A stretch of 6,744 bases of DNA from Bacteroidales bacterium UBA2764 (GTDB lineage Bacteria; Bacteroidota; Bacteroidia; Bacteroidales; Paludibacteraceae): assembly GCA_002352705.1 (NCBI GenBank), contig DEIW01000001.1:1-6744 (forward strand). The letters are read 5' to 3'. The notes below the pieces were generated by a model that was given only the letters and a program-made list of their open reading frames with translations, had not been told where the DNA came from and did no database searches. The translations under genes were made by a program, and so were the position numbers. Positions 1 through 6,346 of the stretch are shown here, in pieces (position 1 is the first letter of the stretch; every line of letters starts with the position of its first letter).

Positions 1-948
1 ATTTCCGGTAGCTTTGATTACTACTATCGTCGTACGGACGACCTGCTTAATACCGTTACTGTAGCAGCGGGTACCAACTTCCGTAACCGTGTTACTTCTA
101 ACGTAGGTTCGCTCTCTAACCAGGGTGTCGAGTTCACCCTCAACGCCGTAATTTTGGATTACGGACGGAAGTTCAAATGGGACTTCGGTTATAACGTAAC
201 TTGGAACCAGAATAAGATTATCAAACTTAATACCGGAGAGAATCAGACAGCCGTTCCTACGGGTGGTATCAGTTCCGGTACGGGTAATACGATCCAACAA
301 CACGCGGTGGGTGAAGCAATGTCTTCCTTCTATGTCTATGAGGCAAAAGAGGGCGTACGCGAAGATGGTACGAAGTTCTGGTACGTCGTGGATCGGGATA
401 ATAATGAAAAGATTGATGAGAACGATAAATACTATTTCCACAATCCGGCTGCTCCTGTGACCATGGGATTCCAGATGAAGTTCCAGTTCTACGATTTCGA
501 CCTTGGTATGTCCTTCCGTGCGAACATCGGAAACTATGTATATAACGACGTCAAGGCTTCTAACCTGCAGATGGTTACGCGTACGAACTTCAATCGTAAC
601 GGATATGTAGAGGGGCTGCTCACACAGTGCTTTGATACCTATTATGATGATATGATGCAATCCGACCACCTGTACGCTACACCGGAAGGCCTCGAAGCTA
701 AGAAATTTGACAAGTGGTTCCAGACGGACTACTTCGTGGAGAACGCTTCTTTCCTCCGTTGCGATAATATCACACTCGGTTGGTCGTTCAAACGCCCGAA
801 GATTTCCGGTCGTGTATTTGCTACCGTTAGTAACCCATTCGTCATCTCGCGCTATTCGGGACTTGATCCTGAAATTTCAGGTGGTATAGATAATAACCTC
901 TACCCCCGTTCGATGACTACCGTACTCGGTGTTAACCTCCAATTCTAA
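1..948 (+). CDS. SusC-like TonB-dependent outer-membrane receptor, C-terminal part (5' end outside window)
   Basis: The frame is open from base 1 and ends with TAA at 946-948, giving 315 residues of the C-terminal beta-barrel. No true start lies in the window; a TTG at 154 is internal. SusC/RagA-family landmarks are clear: VGEAMSSFYVYEAKEGV near residues 103-118, an Asp/Asn-rich loop DRDNNEKIDENDKYY near 131-145, FRANIGNYVYND near 172-183, FLRCDNITLGW near 251-261, YSGLDPEISGGIDNN near 285-299, and the terminal GVNLQF ending in Phe, as expected for barrel insertion by the BAM machinery. The family imports oligosaccharides through the outer membrane using TonB energy, with a SusD lipoprotein as lid. 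The plug, the TonB box and any N-terminal carboxypeptidase-like domain are outside the window. The substrate cannot be read from this fragment. The susD gene follows after only 28 nt, so the two are almost certainly co-transcribed. Confidence 0.95.
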   Translation: MSGSFDYYYRRTDDLLNTVTVAAGTNFRNRVTSNVGSLSNQGVEFTLNAVILDYGRKFKWDFGYNVTWNQNKIIKLNTGENQTAVPTGGISSGTGNTIQQHAVGEAMSSFYVYEAKEGVREDGTKFWYVVDRDNNEKIDENDKYYFHNPAAPVTMGFQMKFQFYDFDLGMSFRANIGNYVYNDVKASNLQMVTRTNFNRNGYVEGLLTQCFDTYYDDMMQSDHLYATPEGLEAKKFDKWFQTDYFVENASFLRCDNITLGWSFKRPKISGRVFATVSNPFVISRYSGLDPEISGGIDNNLYPRSMTTVLGVNLQF

Positions 949-976
949 TACTTGATAATTATTAAAAACTATAAGT

Positions 977-2665
977 ATGAAAAACGTTTTTAGATTTCTT
1001 ACGTTGGTCGGAATGACACTTGCTATGGCTTCTTGTGTCCAGGACCTGAATACAACGCCTATTGATAAAAACTCTGCTACGGGTTTTAATCAAGACGCAT
1101 TGTTCACGAAGATATATGCTACGCTCGGTACTACCGGCCAAACGGGTGCTGCCGGAGCCGGAGACATCGATGATATCGATGAGGGATGGTCCGGACTGTT
1201 CCGTGTGACCTGGGTCCTCAACGGATTCCCTACTGAAGATGGTTGGTGGATATGGAATGACGTCGGGGTGGCTGAAATGCGTGATATGTCATGGGATGGC
1301 GAGAATGCCCTTATCAAGTGTCTCTATTTCCGTTGCATGATTGATGCAAAGTATTGCAATCACTTCCTCGAATACGCTGACCAGTCCGATGATAAAGGAA
1401 AGCAGCAGTGCGCAGAGGTACGCTTCATTCGGGCTCTCAACTACTGGTACTTGCTTGATATGTTCAAGTTTGTCCCTTATATGGCTAAGGAGAGTGTGGA
1501 TCCCGAGAACTATCCGGACTTCTATTCCCGTACGCAGATGTTCAACTGGCTGGAGACCGAACTCAAAGACCTTACCGTTGCTCTACCGGATAAACGGCTT
1601 AATAAATATCGTGTTGACAAAACAGCCGCTTACCTTCTGCTCGCCCGTCTTTACCTCAATGCCGAGGTATATACCGGTACCGCGCGTTGGGAGGACGCTA
1701 AGACATATGCTGACCTCGCTATCTCGCATGGTACAGCGAATGGATATAAACTCCACTCCGGTGAGAAAACGGCTAAGGACGGTACCCGCTTCTCGGCTTA
1801 CCAGCAACTCTTCATGGGAGATAACGATATCAACGGTGCGCAGGACGAAGCGGTTCTCCTTATCTACCAGGATGGTAAATATTGCCGCTCGTACGGTGGT
1901 GCGCAATACGCTATCGCGGCTACCCGCGACGGAGGCATGGTGCCTTGGGGAGTGTCCGCTAACTGGAAATGCTTCCGCTCTTCGCCGGAACTGATTTATA
2001 AGTTCGTGGAAAAAGAGGCTGCTGCAAAAACCAAATTTAACGAATACGAGATGCCTGTTCAGGTCAAGGATGACCGCGCTATCTTCTGCTCCAAAGTAAA
2101 AGGGAATACGAATAACTGGTCGCTATCAGGAAACAAGGCCGCAGATTTCTATGCTTCTTGGGCATGCCCGAAATTCACGGCGGTTTACTCTTCTGTTGAT
2201 AGCATTAAGAAATCAATCAACTCCGACTCCGAATGGCCGGATACGGATATCCCTCTTATCCGTCTTGCTGAAGCTTACATGACAAAAGCGGAGGCTATGT
2301 ACCGCTTGGGCGATGCAGGAGGCGCTATGAAAGTCATCAATGATAATATCCGTGAACGTGCTCACGCAGCTAAACTCACGTCCCTCTCGGATCAGGTTCT
2401 TTGTGACGAGTGGCTCCGCGAGTTCTGGGGAGAAGGGCGCCGCCGTATTGACCTCATTCGCTTCAACCGCTTTGCAGGAAGCGTTGCTGACGGTTCTGGT
2501 TATACTTGGGAAGGACGCCCGGGCGTAACAAAAGAGTTTAGAAACTGGTACCCCGTGCCATCTGATGACAAACGTACGAACCCGAACTTCCTGAAGCAGG
2601 TAGTCAATAATTCCGAAAACCCCTATGCTGCTGAAGGTGGTGACGGCTACACCTACGCGAAATAA
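977..2665 (+). CDS. SusD/RagB-family glycan-binding outer-membrane lipoprotein
   Basis: This 562-residue protein is within the usual SusD length. It starts with a lipoprotein signal peptide: hydrophobic residues 5-16, lipobox M-A-S-C, lipidated Cys20. The segment after Cys20 (VQDLN) is only weakly acidic, so it is not a strong surface-export signal of the type described in Bacteroidetes. SusD hallmarks are RFIRALNYWYLLDMFKFVPY (149-168), a TPR-like helix pair around 216-249 (AAYLLLARLYLNAE, then WEDAKTYADLAI), a second one around 427-448 (IRLAEAYMTKAEAMYRLGD), and the C-terminal WLREFWGEGRRRIDLIRF (479-496) followed by YPVPSDDKRTNPNF (525-538). It should cap the SusC barrel upstream and bind the oligosaccharide before import. 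The ATG at 977 is chosen because it gives the complete signal peptide; the leader is AT-rich with no Shine-Dalgarno site, normal for this phylum. The sugar specificity cannot be told from the sequence. Confidence 0.96.
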   Translation: MKNVFRFLTLVGMTLAMASCVQDLNTTPIDKNSATGFNQDALFTKIYATLGTTGQTGAAGAGDIDDIDEGWSGLFRVTWVLNGFPTEDGWWIWNDVGVAEMRDMSWDGENALIKCLYFRCMIDAKYCNHFLEYADQSDDKGKQQCAEVRFIRALNYWYLLDMFKFVPYMAKESVDPENYPDFYSRTQMFNWLETELKDLTVALPDKRLNKYRVDKTAAYLLLARLYLNAEVYTGTARWEDAKTYADLAISHGTANGYKLHSGEKTAKDGTRFSAYQQLFMGDNDINGAQDEAVLLIYQDGKYCRSYGGAQYAIAATRDGGMVPWGVSANWKCFRSSPELIYKFVEKEAAAKTKFNEYEMPVQVKDDRAIFCSKVKGNTNNWSLSGNKAADFYASWACPKFTAVYSSVDSIKKSINSDSEWPDTDIPLIRLAEAYMTKAEAMYRLGDAGGAMKVINDNIRERAHAAKLTSLSDQVLCDEWLREFWGEGRRRIDLIRFNRFAGSVADGSGYTWEGRPGVTKEFRNWYPVPSDDKRTNPNFLKQVVNNSENPYAAEGGDGYTYAK

Positions 2666-2751
2666 CATACATTCGAAAAATCGCAATATCGATAACTCGA
2701 TACTATAAAAAACATTACTAATTTTTTAATTAACTCTTAATTTTTAAAATT
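2666..2751 (+). promoter_or_regulatory. AT-rich leader between susD-like gene and the third gene
   Basis: This 86-nt spacer is three times longer than the susC-susD gap. Its last 45 nt are nearly all A and T, with repeated TAATTTTT-like runs directly before the ATG. AT-rich, unstructured leaders commonly precede well-translated genes in Bacteroidetes, which rely little on Shine-Dalgarno pairing. I looked for the Bacteroides -7 element TAnnTTTG and found none; the spacer contains no TTTG at all. There is also no GC-rich hairpin followed by T's, so read-through from susD is the simplest reading. An mRNA processing or attenuation role is possible but unproven. Confidence 0.4.
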
Positions 2752-4083
2752 ATGAAAAAGATTTATGCATTATTCGCAGCTGCTCTTATGAGCGTAAGTC
2801 TGTTTGCGGAGCCTACTACGGTTCCTACTGCTCAGGATCTGGCTCTGAAGTATGATGTGGCTAACAATGTCGTACTCTGCTGCTACTTTGATGTCGCTCC
2901 TTGTAATCCTGTCGTGCTTGCTGGTAGCTACAACAAATGGGATGATGATCCTGCTAAATGCGAGTTGTTTGAGGAACTTGATGGTTTTACTGGTTGGTGG
3001 GTTGCACAATTCTCAAATGAGGGCAATCCTACGGTTAGACCGCTGCAGTTGAACAATGGTACCTTCGACAGTTGGGATTTTGGTGCAGCTGGACCTGATG
3101 CTTGGACGCTTAGGGGAACTTTAGAGGCTACCATCGCGGGTAGTGGCTATGGTGATGAGGCTAATTTGACCTTCCCGAGCAATGGTGCTTATATCTATGA
3201 AGTGGCTTATTGGAAGAACCACAATAATCCCTGTGGCGATATCAAAATGCACACATACAGACTCGTTCTTCTCCCGCCGGCAACAACACATGACTTCTTT
3301 ACTCCTGCTGTACAAGGTGCGTTCAATGGTTGGACTTCTGAGGCACTGGGAGAGGACTTCTATCAGGGAAAAGTTGCTTATACAAAGACGGTGTATGCTG
3401 CTGAAGGTAAAAACTATAAATTCTTGGAGTTGGACTTCGGTTGGAAGAACCAGTTCCAATATAAAGATTCTACCGATGCATGGCAGAATTTCGGAGATAA
3501 TTATCTTCCTGCTTCTGATAAAGACTCTGCTACCGTAGTAGATGTCGTCATTGACTACTCTGATCCTGCTAAATATCAATACGCTTTGGAAGAGGTGCCT
3601 TTCCGTGATGTAACAGTTAACTTTACATCTCCTGCTGGTGCTCCTGATGCTGGTGTAGAGATGATGGGTGAGTTCGTCGGCGGCGAAAACTATGGCAAGG
3701 GCGTGCTCATGGAGTTTGATGGCGATGTTTATACCGCTACGGTTAAATCTGTTGAGGCTGGTGAGTTCAAGTTCCGTGAAATGGGTAACTGGGATAACCA
3801 AATCCAAATCTATACTCCTGCTGAAGAGGAAGGTCAAGAAGGTACCTGGGGTGATATGGGTAACCTCCAGTTCGGTGAGTACTGGGAAGAAATTGAAGGC
3901 GCTTACGTGGCTAACATTGACCTGAGCGAGCCTACGGAGTACAAATGGACCAACTACGATCCTGAAGAGGGTATCGAGAATATCGTTCTGACCGAGAAGG
4001 CACAGAAAGTGGTTGTTGATGGCGTAATCTACATCATCCGCAACAACAAGATGTACAACCTCCAAGGCGCACAGGTTCGCTAA
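2752..4083 (+). CDS. Secreted protein with three starch-binding-like (E-set/CBM) modules, in SusE/SusF position
   Basis: The protein has 443 residues. Residues 1-19 form a classical signal peptide (KK, hydrophobic stretch, likely cleavage LFA|EPT). There is no lipobox cysteine, unlike SusE and SusF. Three modules follow. Module 1 (about 36-130) has LAGSYNKWDDD. Module 2 (about 180-280) has VQGAFNGWTSEAL, then EGKNYKFLELDFGWKNQFQY. Module 3 (about 285-400) has MMGEFVGGENYG, then AGEFKFREMGNWDNQIQIY. The shared pattern, G-x-F-N-x-W followed by G-x-Y/F-x-F-K-F-x-x-x-x-x-W-x-N, is that of glycogen/starch-binding E-set domains (CBM48/CBM20/SusE-F type). No catalytic domain is seen. Residues 407-443 form a separate tail: GIEN, KVVVDGVIYIIRNNKMYNL, QGAQVR. 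I infer a glycan-binding role at the cell surface or in the periplasm, alongside SusCD. Alpha-glucan specificity is suggested by the fold but not shown; the fold also occurs in other binding proteins. Confidence 0.8.
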   Translation: MKKIYALFAAALMSVSLFAEPTTVPTAQDLALKYDVANNVVLCCYFDVAPCNPVVLAGSYNKWDDDPAKCELFEELDGFTGWWVAQFSNEGNPTVRPLQLNNGTFDSWDFGAAGPDAWTLRGTLEATIAGSGYGDEANLTFPSNGAYIYEVAYWKNHNNPCGDIKMHTYRLVLLPPATTHDFFTPAVQGAFNGWTSEALGEDFYQGKVAYTKTVYAAEGKNYKFLELDFGWKNQFQYKDSTDAWQNFGDNYLPASDKDSATVVDVVIDYSDPAKYQYALEEVPFRDVTVNFTSPAGAPDAGVEMMGEFVGGENYGKGVLMEFDGDVYTATVKSVEAGEFKFREMGNWDNQIQIYTPAEEEGQEGTWGDMGNLQFGEYWEEIEGAYVANIDLSEPTEYKWTNYDPEEGIENIVLTEKAQKVVVDGVIYIIRNNKMYNLQGAQVR

Positions 4084-4099
4084 TCCGAACACCCCTGGC

Positions 4100-4119
4100 A
4101 TCAGCCATGCATGGCTGAT
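4100..4119. repeat. Perfect 20-bp palindrome after the third gene's stop codon
   Basis: ATCAGCCATG is followed at once by its exact reverse complement CATGGCTGAT, starting 17 nt after the TAA at 4081-4083. As RNA it can only fold with a few unpaired bases at the tip, and it abuts the terminator hairpin at 4119. It could be a protein-binding dyad, a 3'-end stabilizing hairpin, or an incidental part of the terminator region. Nothing in the sequence decides between these. Confidence 0.6.
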
Positions 4120-4158
4120 ATAAAAATAGCTCGGGCAAATGCCCGGGCTATTTTTATA
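4119..4158. terminator. Bidirectional intrinsic terminator between convergent genes
   Basis: The left arm is 4119-4136 and the right arm 4141-4158, giving an 18-bp stem around a 4-nt loop (AAAT). The upper stem is GC-rich (GGGC/GCCC) and there is one T-G wobble at 4131/4146. The lower stem is A-run against T-run, so both strands read a GC-rich hairpin followed by U's (GGGCTATTTTTAT on plus, an equivalent T-run on minus). It lies between the stop of the plus-strand PUL operon (4083) and the stop of the minus-strand GH2 gene (4262), the expected place for a shared terminator. On the minus transcript the wobble becomes an A-C mismatch, so plus-strand termination may be slightly stronger. Confidence 0.85.
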
Positions 4159-4180
4159 CTTATAGAGTACTTACGAAGGC

Positions 4181-4213
4181 TTTGACCGTCGTTTGACCGT
4201 CGTTTGACCGTCG
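4181..4213. repeat. Three perfect tandem copies of an 11-bp unit (TTTGACCGTCG)
   Basis: Copies lie at 4181-4191, 4192-4202 and 4203-4213 with no mismatches. The flanking bases break the period on both sides, so there are exactly three units. The array lies in the convergent intergenic region, 48 nt beyond the GH2 stop codon as read on the minus strand. The units have no hairpin potential of note and no convincing ORF covers them. It is far too short and closely spaced for a CRISPR array. Confidence 0.9.
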
Positions 4214-4241
4214 GGATTGGACTTTCTTTCGGCTTATTTTT

Positions 4242-4259
4242 GAGAGTGTCAAAACTCTC
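4242..4259. repeat. Short inverted repeat just downstream of GH2 stop
   Basis: GAGAGT (4242-4247) and ACTCTC (4254-4259) form a 6-bp stem with a 6-nt loop, 2 nt past the GH2 stop codon on the minus strand. On that strand it is followed by A's, not U's, so it is not a canonical terminator. It may be a weak 3'-end hairpin. Confidence 0.35.
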
Positions 4260-4261
4260 TA

Positions 4262-6346
4262 TTATTTCATCCGGAAAGAGCCCTTCGCTCCTTTCCGGAT
4301 AATAAACGTACACTGGCCTGCAAAGGCATGCATCTCAGGGCGTACGAAACTGTCCAGACAGGTTGCATCGCCGTTTGCAGCGGCTACAAAACCTTCGCCT
4401 TCGTAGCGTATCAGATTATTGGCAAAAGGACAGAGATGACCTTTCTTGTCCACCACCCGTACGGTCATATAGCATAACTCTTCAGGCTTTTCGTTCTCAT
4501 TCGCCCATATAACCTCTAAATGATCCGGCTTGCCTGCCTTGTGGATGAACTGGCGCGCTACTTCCTGTCCGTTCTCATCATATGCAATCAGTTTCACTGC
4601 CTTTTTCTTATATGGCAGGTTAAACCACATCAGCCTGTATCGTGGCAGCAGTTCCGGCCGGGGAGCACTTCCCCATTCAGGAATCTCAAACTTCCCGACT
4701 TCAGGCATCGCACTTACGCGTGCCCCATTGCCTCCCTCTCCTTGGGAGAGGGTCGGGGAGAGGTCTCCTTTTGCCATACGTTCTGTTTCCTCTGCAGTGG
4801 CAAAACGCAGTTTGCCGTAACTCTTTCTGCCGATGAAAAGTTCTACTGCAGGATAGTTGGTATAGCAGAATACGGTTACGCTGTCGCCTTTCTTCCAGTT
4901 CCAGTGAGGCAGAACGTGAAATGTCTCGTCTTCCTTGTTCCATTGGCTCTTATACAGCCAGTAACGGTCTTTGGGCAGCGACGCTAAATCGATGATGCCG
5001 AAATAGCTGCTGTGACTCGGCCATGCGTCTGTATCGTAAGGAGAGGGCTCGCCTAAATAGTCAAAGCCGGTCCATACAAACTGACCGAGCGTCCACGGAT
5101 AATCATCTTGCAACTGGAAATCTTGCTCGGGAAGCCCTGACCATGCGCAGTATTCTACGTCATAGCCGGAGGACTGATTGTCGTCATATTTCGCATCAGG
5201 CTGGATAACTGCCGGTAACTTGTATACGCCCCGGCTGGAGACGGTACTTGCTGTCTCGCTTCCTAATATCATCTTTTGTGGCAGGTTCTCGTAAGCTTCA
5301 TGATAGCGGCTTGTACGATAGTTGAAACCCGGTAACTCTACCGCGGCGCCGAAACCGTTATGAATCACATGCATCGCCTGGTCCATGCCGTTGGTTACCG
5401 GACGGGTAGGGTCCAGTTGATGGAAAAGGTCCTGTAGCTCCTTCACGATGCCTATTCCATCCGGCAATACCTGGTTCCATACCTCATTGCCGCTGGACCA
5501 CAGCATGACGCATGCGTTGTTGCGGTAGTGCTTCACCATGTTCGTGATATCCCGTTTCCACCAGTCATTGAATTCCTTGCTGTAGTCATTCTCTGTCTTG
5601 CCGTGGTTCCATACGTCGAAAGGCTCGATCATCATCATCATCCCCATCTCGTCGCATAAGGCTACTAACTCCGGTGCCGGCATGTTATGGCTTGTGCGTA
5701 TGGCGTCGCAACCCATCTTCTTGAGCATCGTCAGTTGATGCCGGAGAGCGTCTTTGTGTACGGCGGCGCCCAATGGACCTAAATCATGGTGCAGACATAC
5801 GCCCTTGAATTTGCGGGTCTCGCCGTTTAACTGGAAACCATGCTCCGGGGTATAACTGATGCTATGGATGCCGAACCGCGTCTCTTTTTCGTCCAGTACC
5901 TCTTCGCCTCGCAGCACCTGTGTCTTGGCTACATAGAGATGAGGCGTCTCCGGACTCCATAGATGCGGACGGAGAATATTGCAGTGCCCTTGTGCGCCAT
6001 CGGCGGTGCCTACATACTGGTCGTCGTAATAGAATTTGGTCTGAATACGTACGCCCGATTGCTCGCATGTAGTCGCCTCTACGCCGTTTTGCAGCTCTAC
6101 GGAAATCTCCACTGCGGCTTTTTCAGAAGTGATATTAGGGGTTCGGATACATACACCGAACGTGGGTATATGGATAGGATCGCTTTCTACCAGATGCACA
6201 TTCCTGTATAGACCGGCTCCCGGATACCAGCGGCTCTGTTGGGGCTTGTTCTCCAGGAAGACATCGATGTCCACTTCGGCATACTGGCCGCTTTCATCTG
6301 ACTTCTGACTTCTGACTTCTCCAACAGATGGGGCAGAATATAGCAA
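4262..6346 (-). CDS. GH2 beta-galactosidase-like enzyme, catalytic and C-terminal part (downstream frame)
   Basis: This frame opens right after a TGA at 6349-6347 with a TTG and spans 694 codons; the first dozen are out-of-frame sequence, so TTG is unlikely to be a real start. Domains, numbered in this frame: end of the sugar-binding domain with NKPQQSRWYPGAGLYRNVHL (33-52), Ig-like domain (about 54-160), TIM barrel (about 160-470), DUF4982-like beta domain (about 475-605), and a C-terminal GH2 beta domain (about 607-694). Catalytic residues are visible: acid/base Glu288 in LWSSGNEVW and nucleophile Glu364 in ILGSETAST, with substrate-site motif IRTSHN (216-221) and SYFGIIDLASLPKDRY (447-462). 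With the frame restored these would be Glu417 and Glu493. GH2 retaining enzymes cleave terminal beta-linked sugars. Beta-galactosidase is the best guess; glucuronidase or another exo-activity is not excluded. Residues 526-541 derive from an inserted palindromic repeat. Confidence 0.85.
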   Translation of the reverse strand: MLYSAPSVGEVRSQKSDESGQYAEVDIDVFLENKPQQSRWYPGAGLYRNVHLVESDPIHIPTFGVCIRTPNITSEKAAVEISVELQNGVEATTCEQSGVRIQTKFYYDDQYVGTADGAQGHCNILRPHLWSPETPHLYVAKTQVLRGEEVLDEKETRFGIHSISYTPEHGFQLNGETRKFKGVCLHHDLGPLGAAVHKDALRHQLTMLKKMGCDAIRTSHNMPAPELVALCDEMGMMMMIEPFDVWNHGKTENDYSKEFNDWWKRDITNMVKHYRNNACVMLWSSGNEVWNQVLPDGIGIVKELQDLFHQLDPTRPVTNGMDQAMHVIHNGFGAAVELPGFNYRTSRYHEAYENLPQKMILGSETASTVSSRGVYKLPAVIQPDAKYDDNQSSGYDVEYCAWSGLPEQDFQLQDDYPWTLGQFVWTGFDYLGEPSPYDTDAWPSHSSYFGIIDLASLPKDRYWLYKSQWNKEDETFHVLPHWNWKKGDSVTVFCYTNYPAVELFIGRKSYGKLRFATAEETERMAKGDLSPTLSQGEGGNGARVSAMPEVGKFEIPEWGSAPRPELLPRYRLMWFNLPYKKKAVKLIAYDENGQEVARQFIHKAGKPDHLEVIWANENEKPEELCYMTVRVVDKKGHLCPFANNLIRYEGEGFVAAANGDATCLDSFVRPEMHAFAGQCTFIIRKGAKGSFRMK
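4269..4300. repeat. 10-bp inverted repeat covering the last codons of the GH2 gene
   Basis: ATCCGGAAAG (4269-4278) pairs perfectly with CTTTCCGGAT (4291-4300) across a 12-nt loop. It lies inside the coding sequence for the final residues (KGAKGSFRMK), ending 5 nt before the stop codon in the minus reading. It could form a hairpin at the 3' end of the GH2 mRNA. It has no following T-run, so it is not by itself a terminator. Confidence 0.6.
4731..4768. repeat. REP-like palindromic repeat inserted in frame in the GH2 gene
   Basis: CCCTCTCC (4734-4741) pairs with GGAGAGGG (4745-4752) over a 3-nt loop. A further GGGGAGAGG copy follows (4755-4763), and a smaller inverted repeat GGAGA/TCTCC sits at 4757-4768. 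This CCTCTCC-GGGAGAGGG-TCGGGGAGAGG type of sequence resembles dispersed palindromic repeats seen in many bacterial genomes. Its minus-strand translation, GDLSPTLSQGEGG, is the usual peptide signature when such a repeat falls in a gene. It lies in the DUF4982-like region, within a loop between GKLRFATAEETERM and the family block RYRLMWFNLPYK, and keeps the frame. Confidence 0.75.
5628..5642. repeat. Trinucleotide repeat (ATC)5 encoding a Met run in the GH2 barrel
   Basis: Five ATC units on plus read as GAT in the coding strand, giving DEMGMMMMIEP. The position corresponds to the usual hydrophobic barrel strand after CDEMG (commonly FLVM or similar), so four methionines still fit a buried strand. 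Unit changes would keep the reading frame. Confidence 0.7.

Noticed and set aside
1341..1994. 217-codon plus-strand open frame inside the SusD-like gene
   Set aside because: It is an alternative frame of a strongly conserved SusD sequence; its translation is low-complexity Ser/Arg-rich with no domain.
2666..2751. Internal Bacteroides promoter before the third gene
   Set aside because: No TAnnTTTG element is present in the spacer, and no TTTG at all, so a standard promoter cannot be supported.
3121..4101. Long minus-strand open frame (326 codons) opposite the third gene
   Set aside because: It lies wholly antisense to a gene with a signal peptide and clear domain repeats, and its translation has no recognisable motif or signal. 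It reflects the codon bias of the sense gene.
4181..4213. CRISPR-like array
   Set aside because: Units of 11 bp are directly adjacent with no spacers, so this is a simple tandem repeat.
4101..4313. Small minus-strand open frame across the terminator and the 11-bp repeats
   Set aside because: It overlaps the end of the GH2 gene, runs through two hairpins and the tandem repeat, and its peptide is only the translation of those repeats.
6297..6320. Programmed ribosomal frameshifting to join the GH2 frames
   Set aside because: No slippery heptamer of the X-XXY-YYZ type and no downstream pseudoknot-like structure is visible; a change of one repeat unit explains the frame offset exactly.
6344..6346. 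TTG as an independent start for the 694-codon downstream GH2 frame
   Set aside because: It directly follows an in-frame TGA, has no leader features, and its first dozen codons are out-of-frame versions of conserved upstream residues. The family sequence continues only across the heptamer tract.
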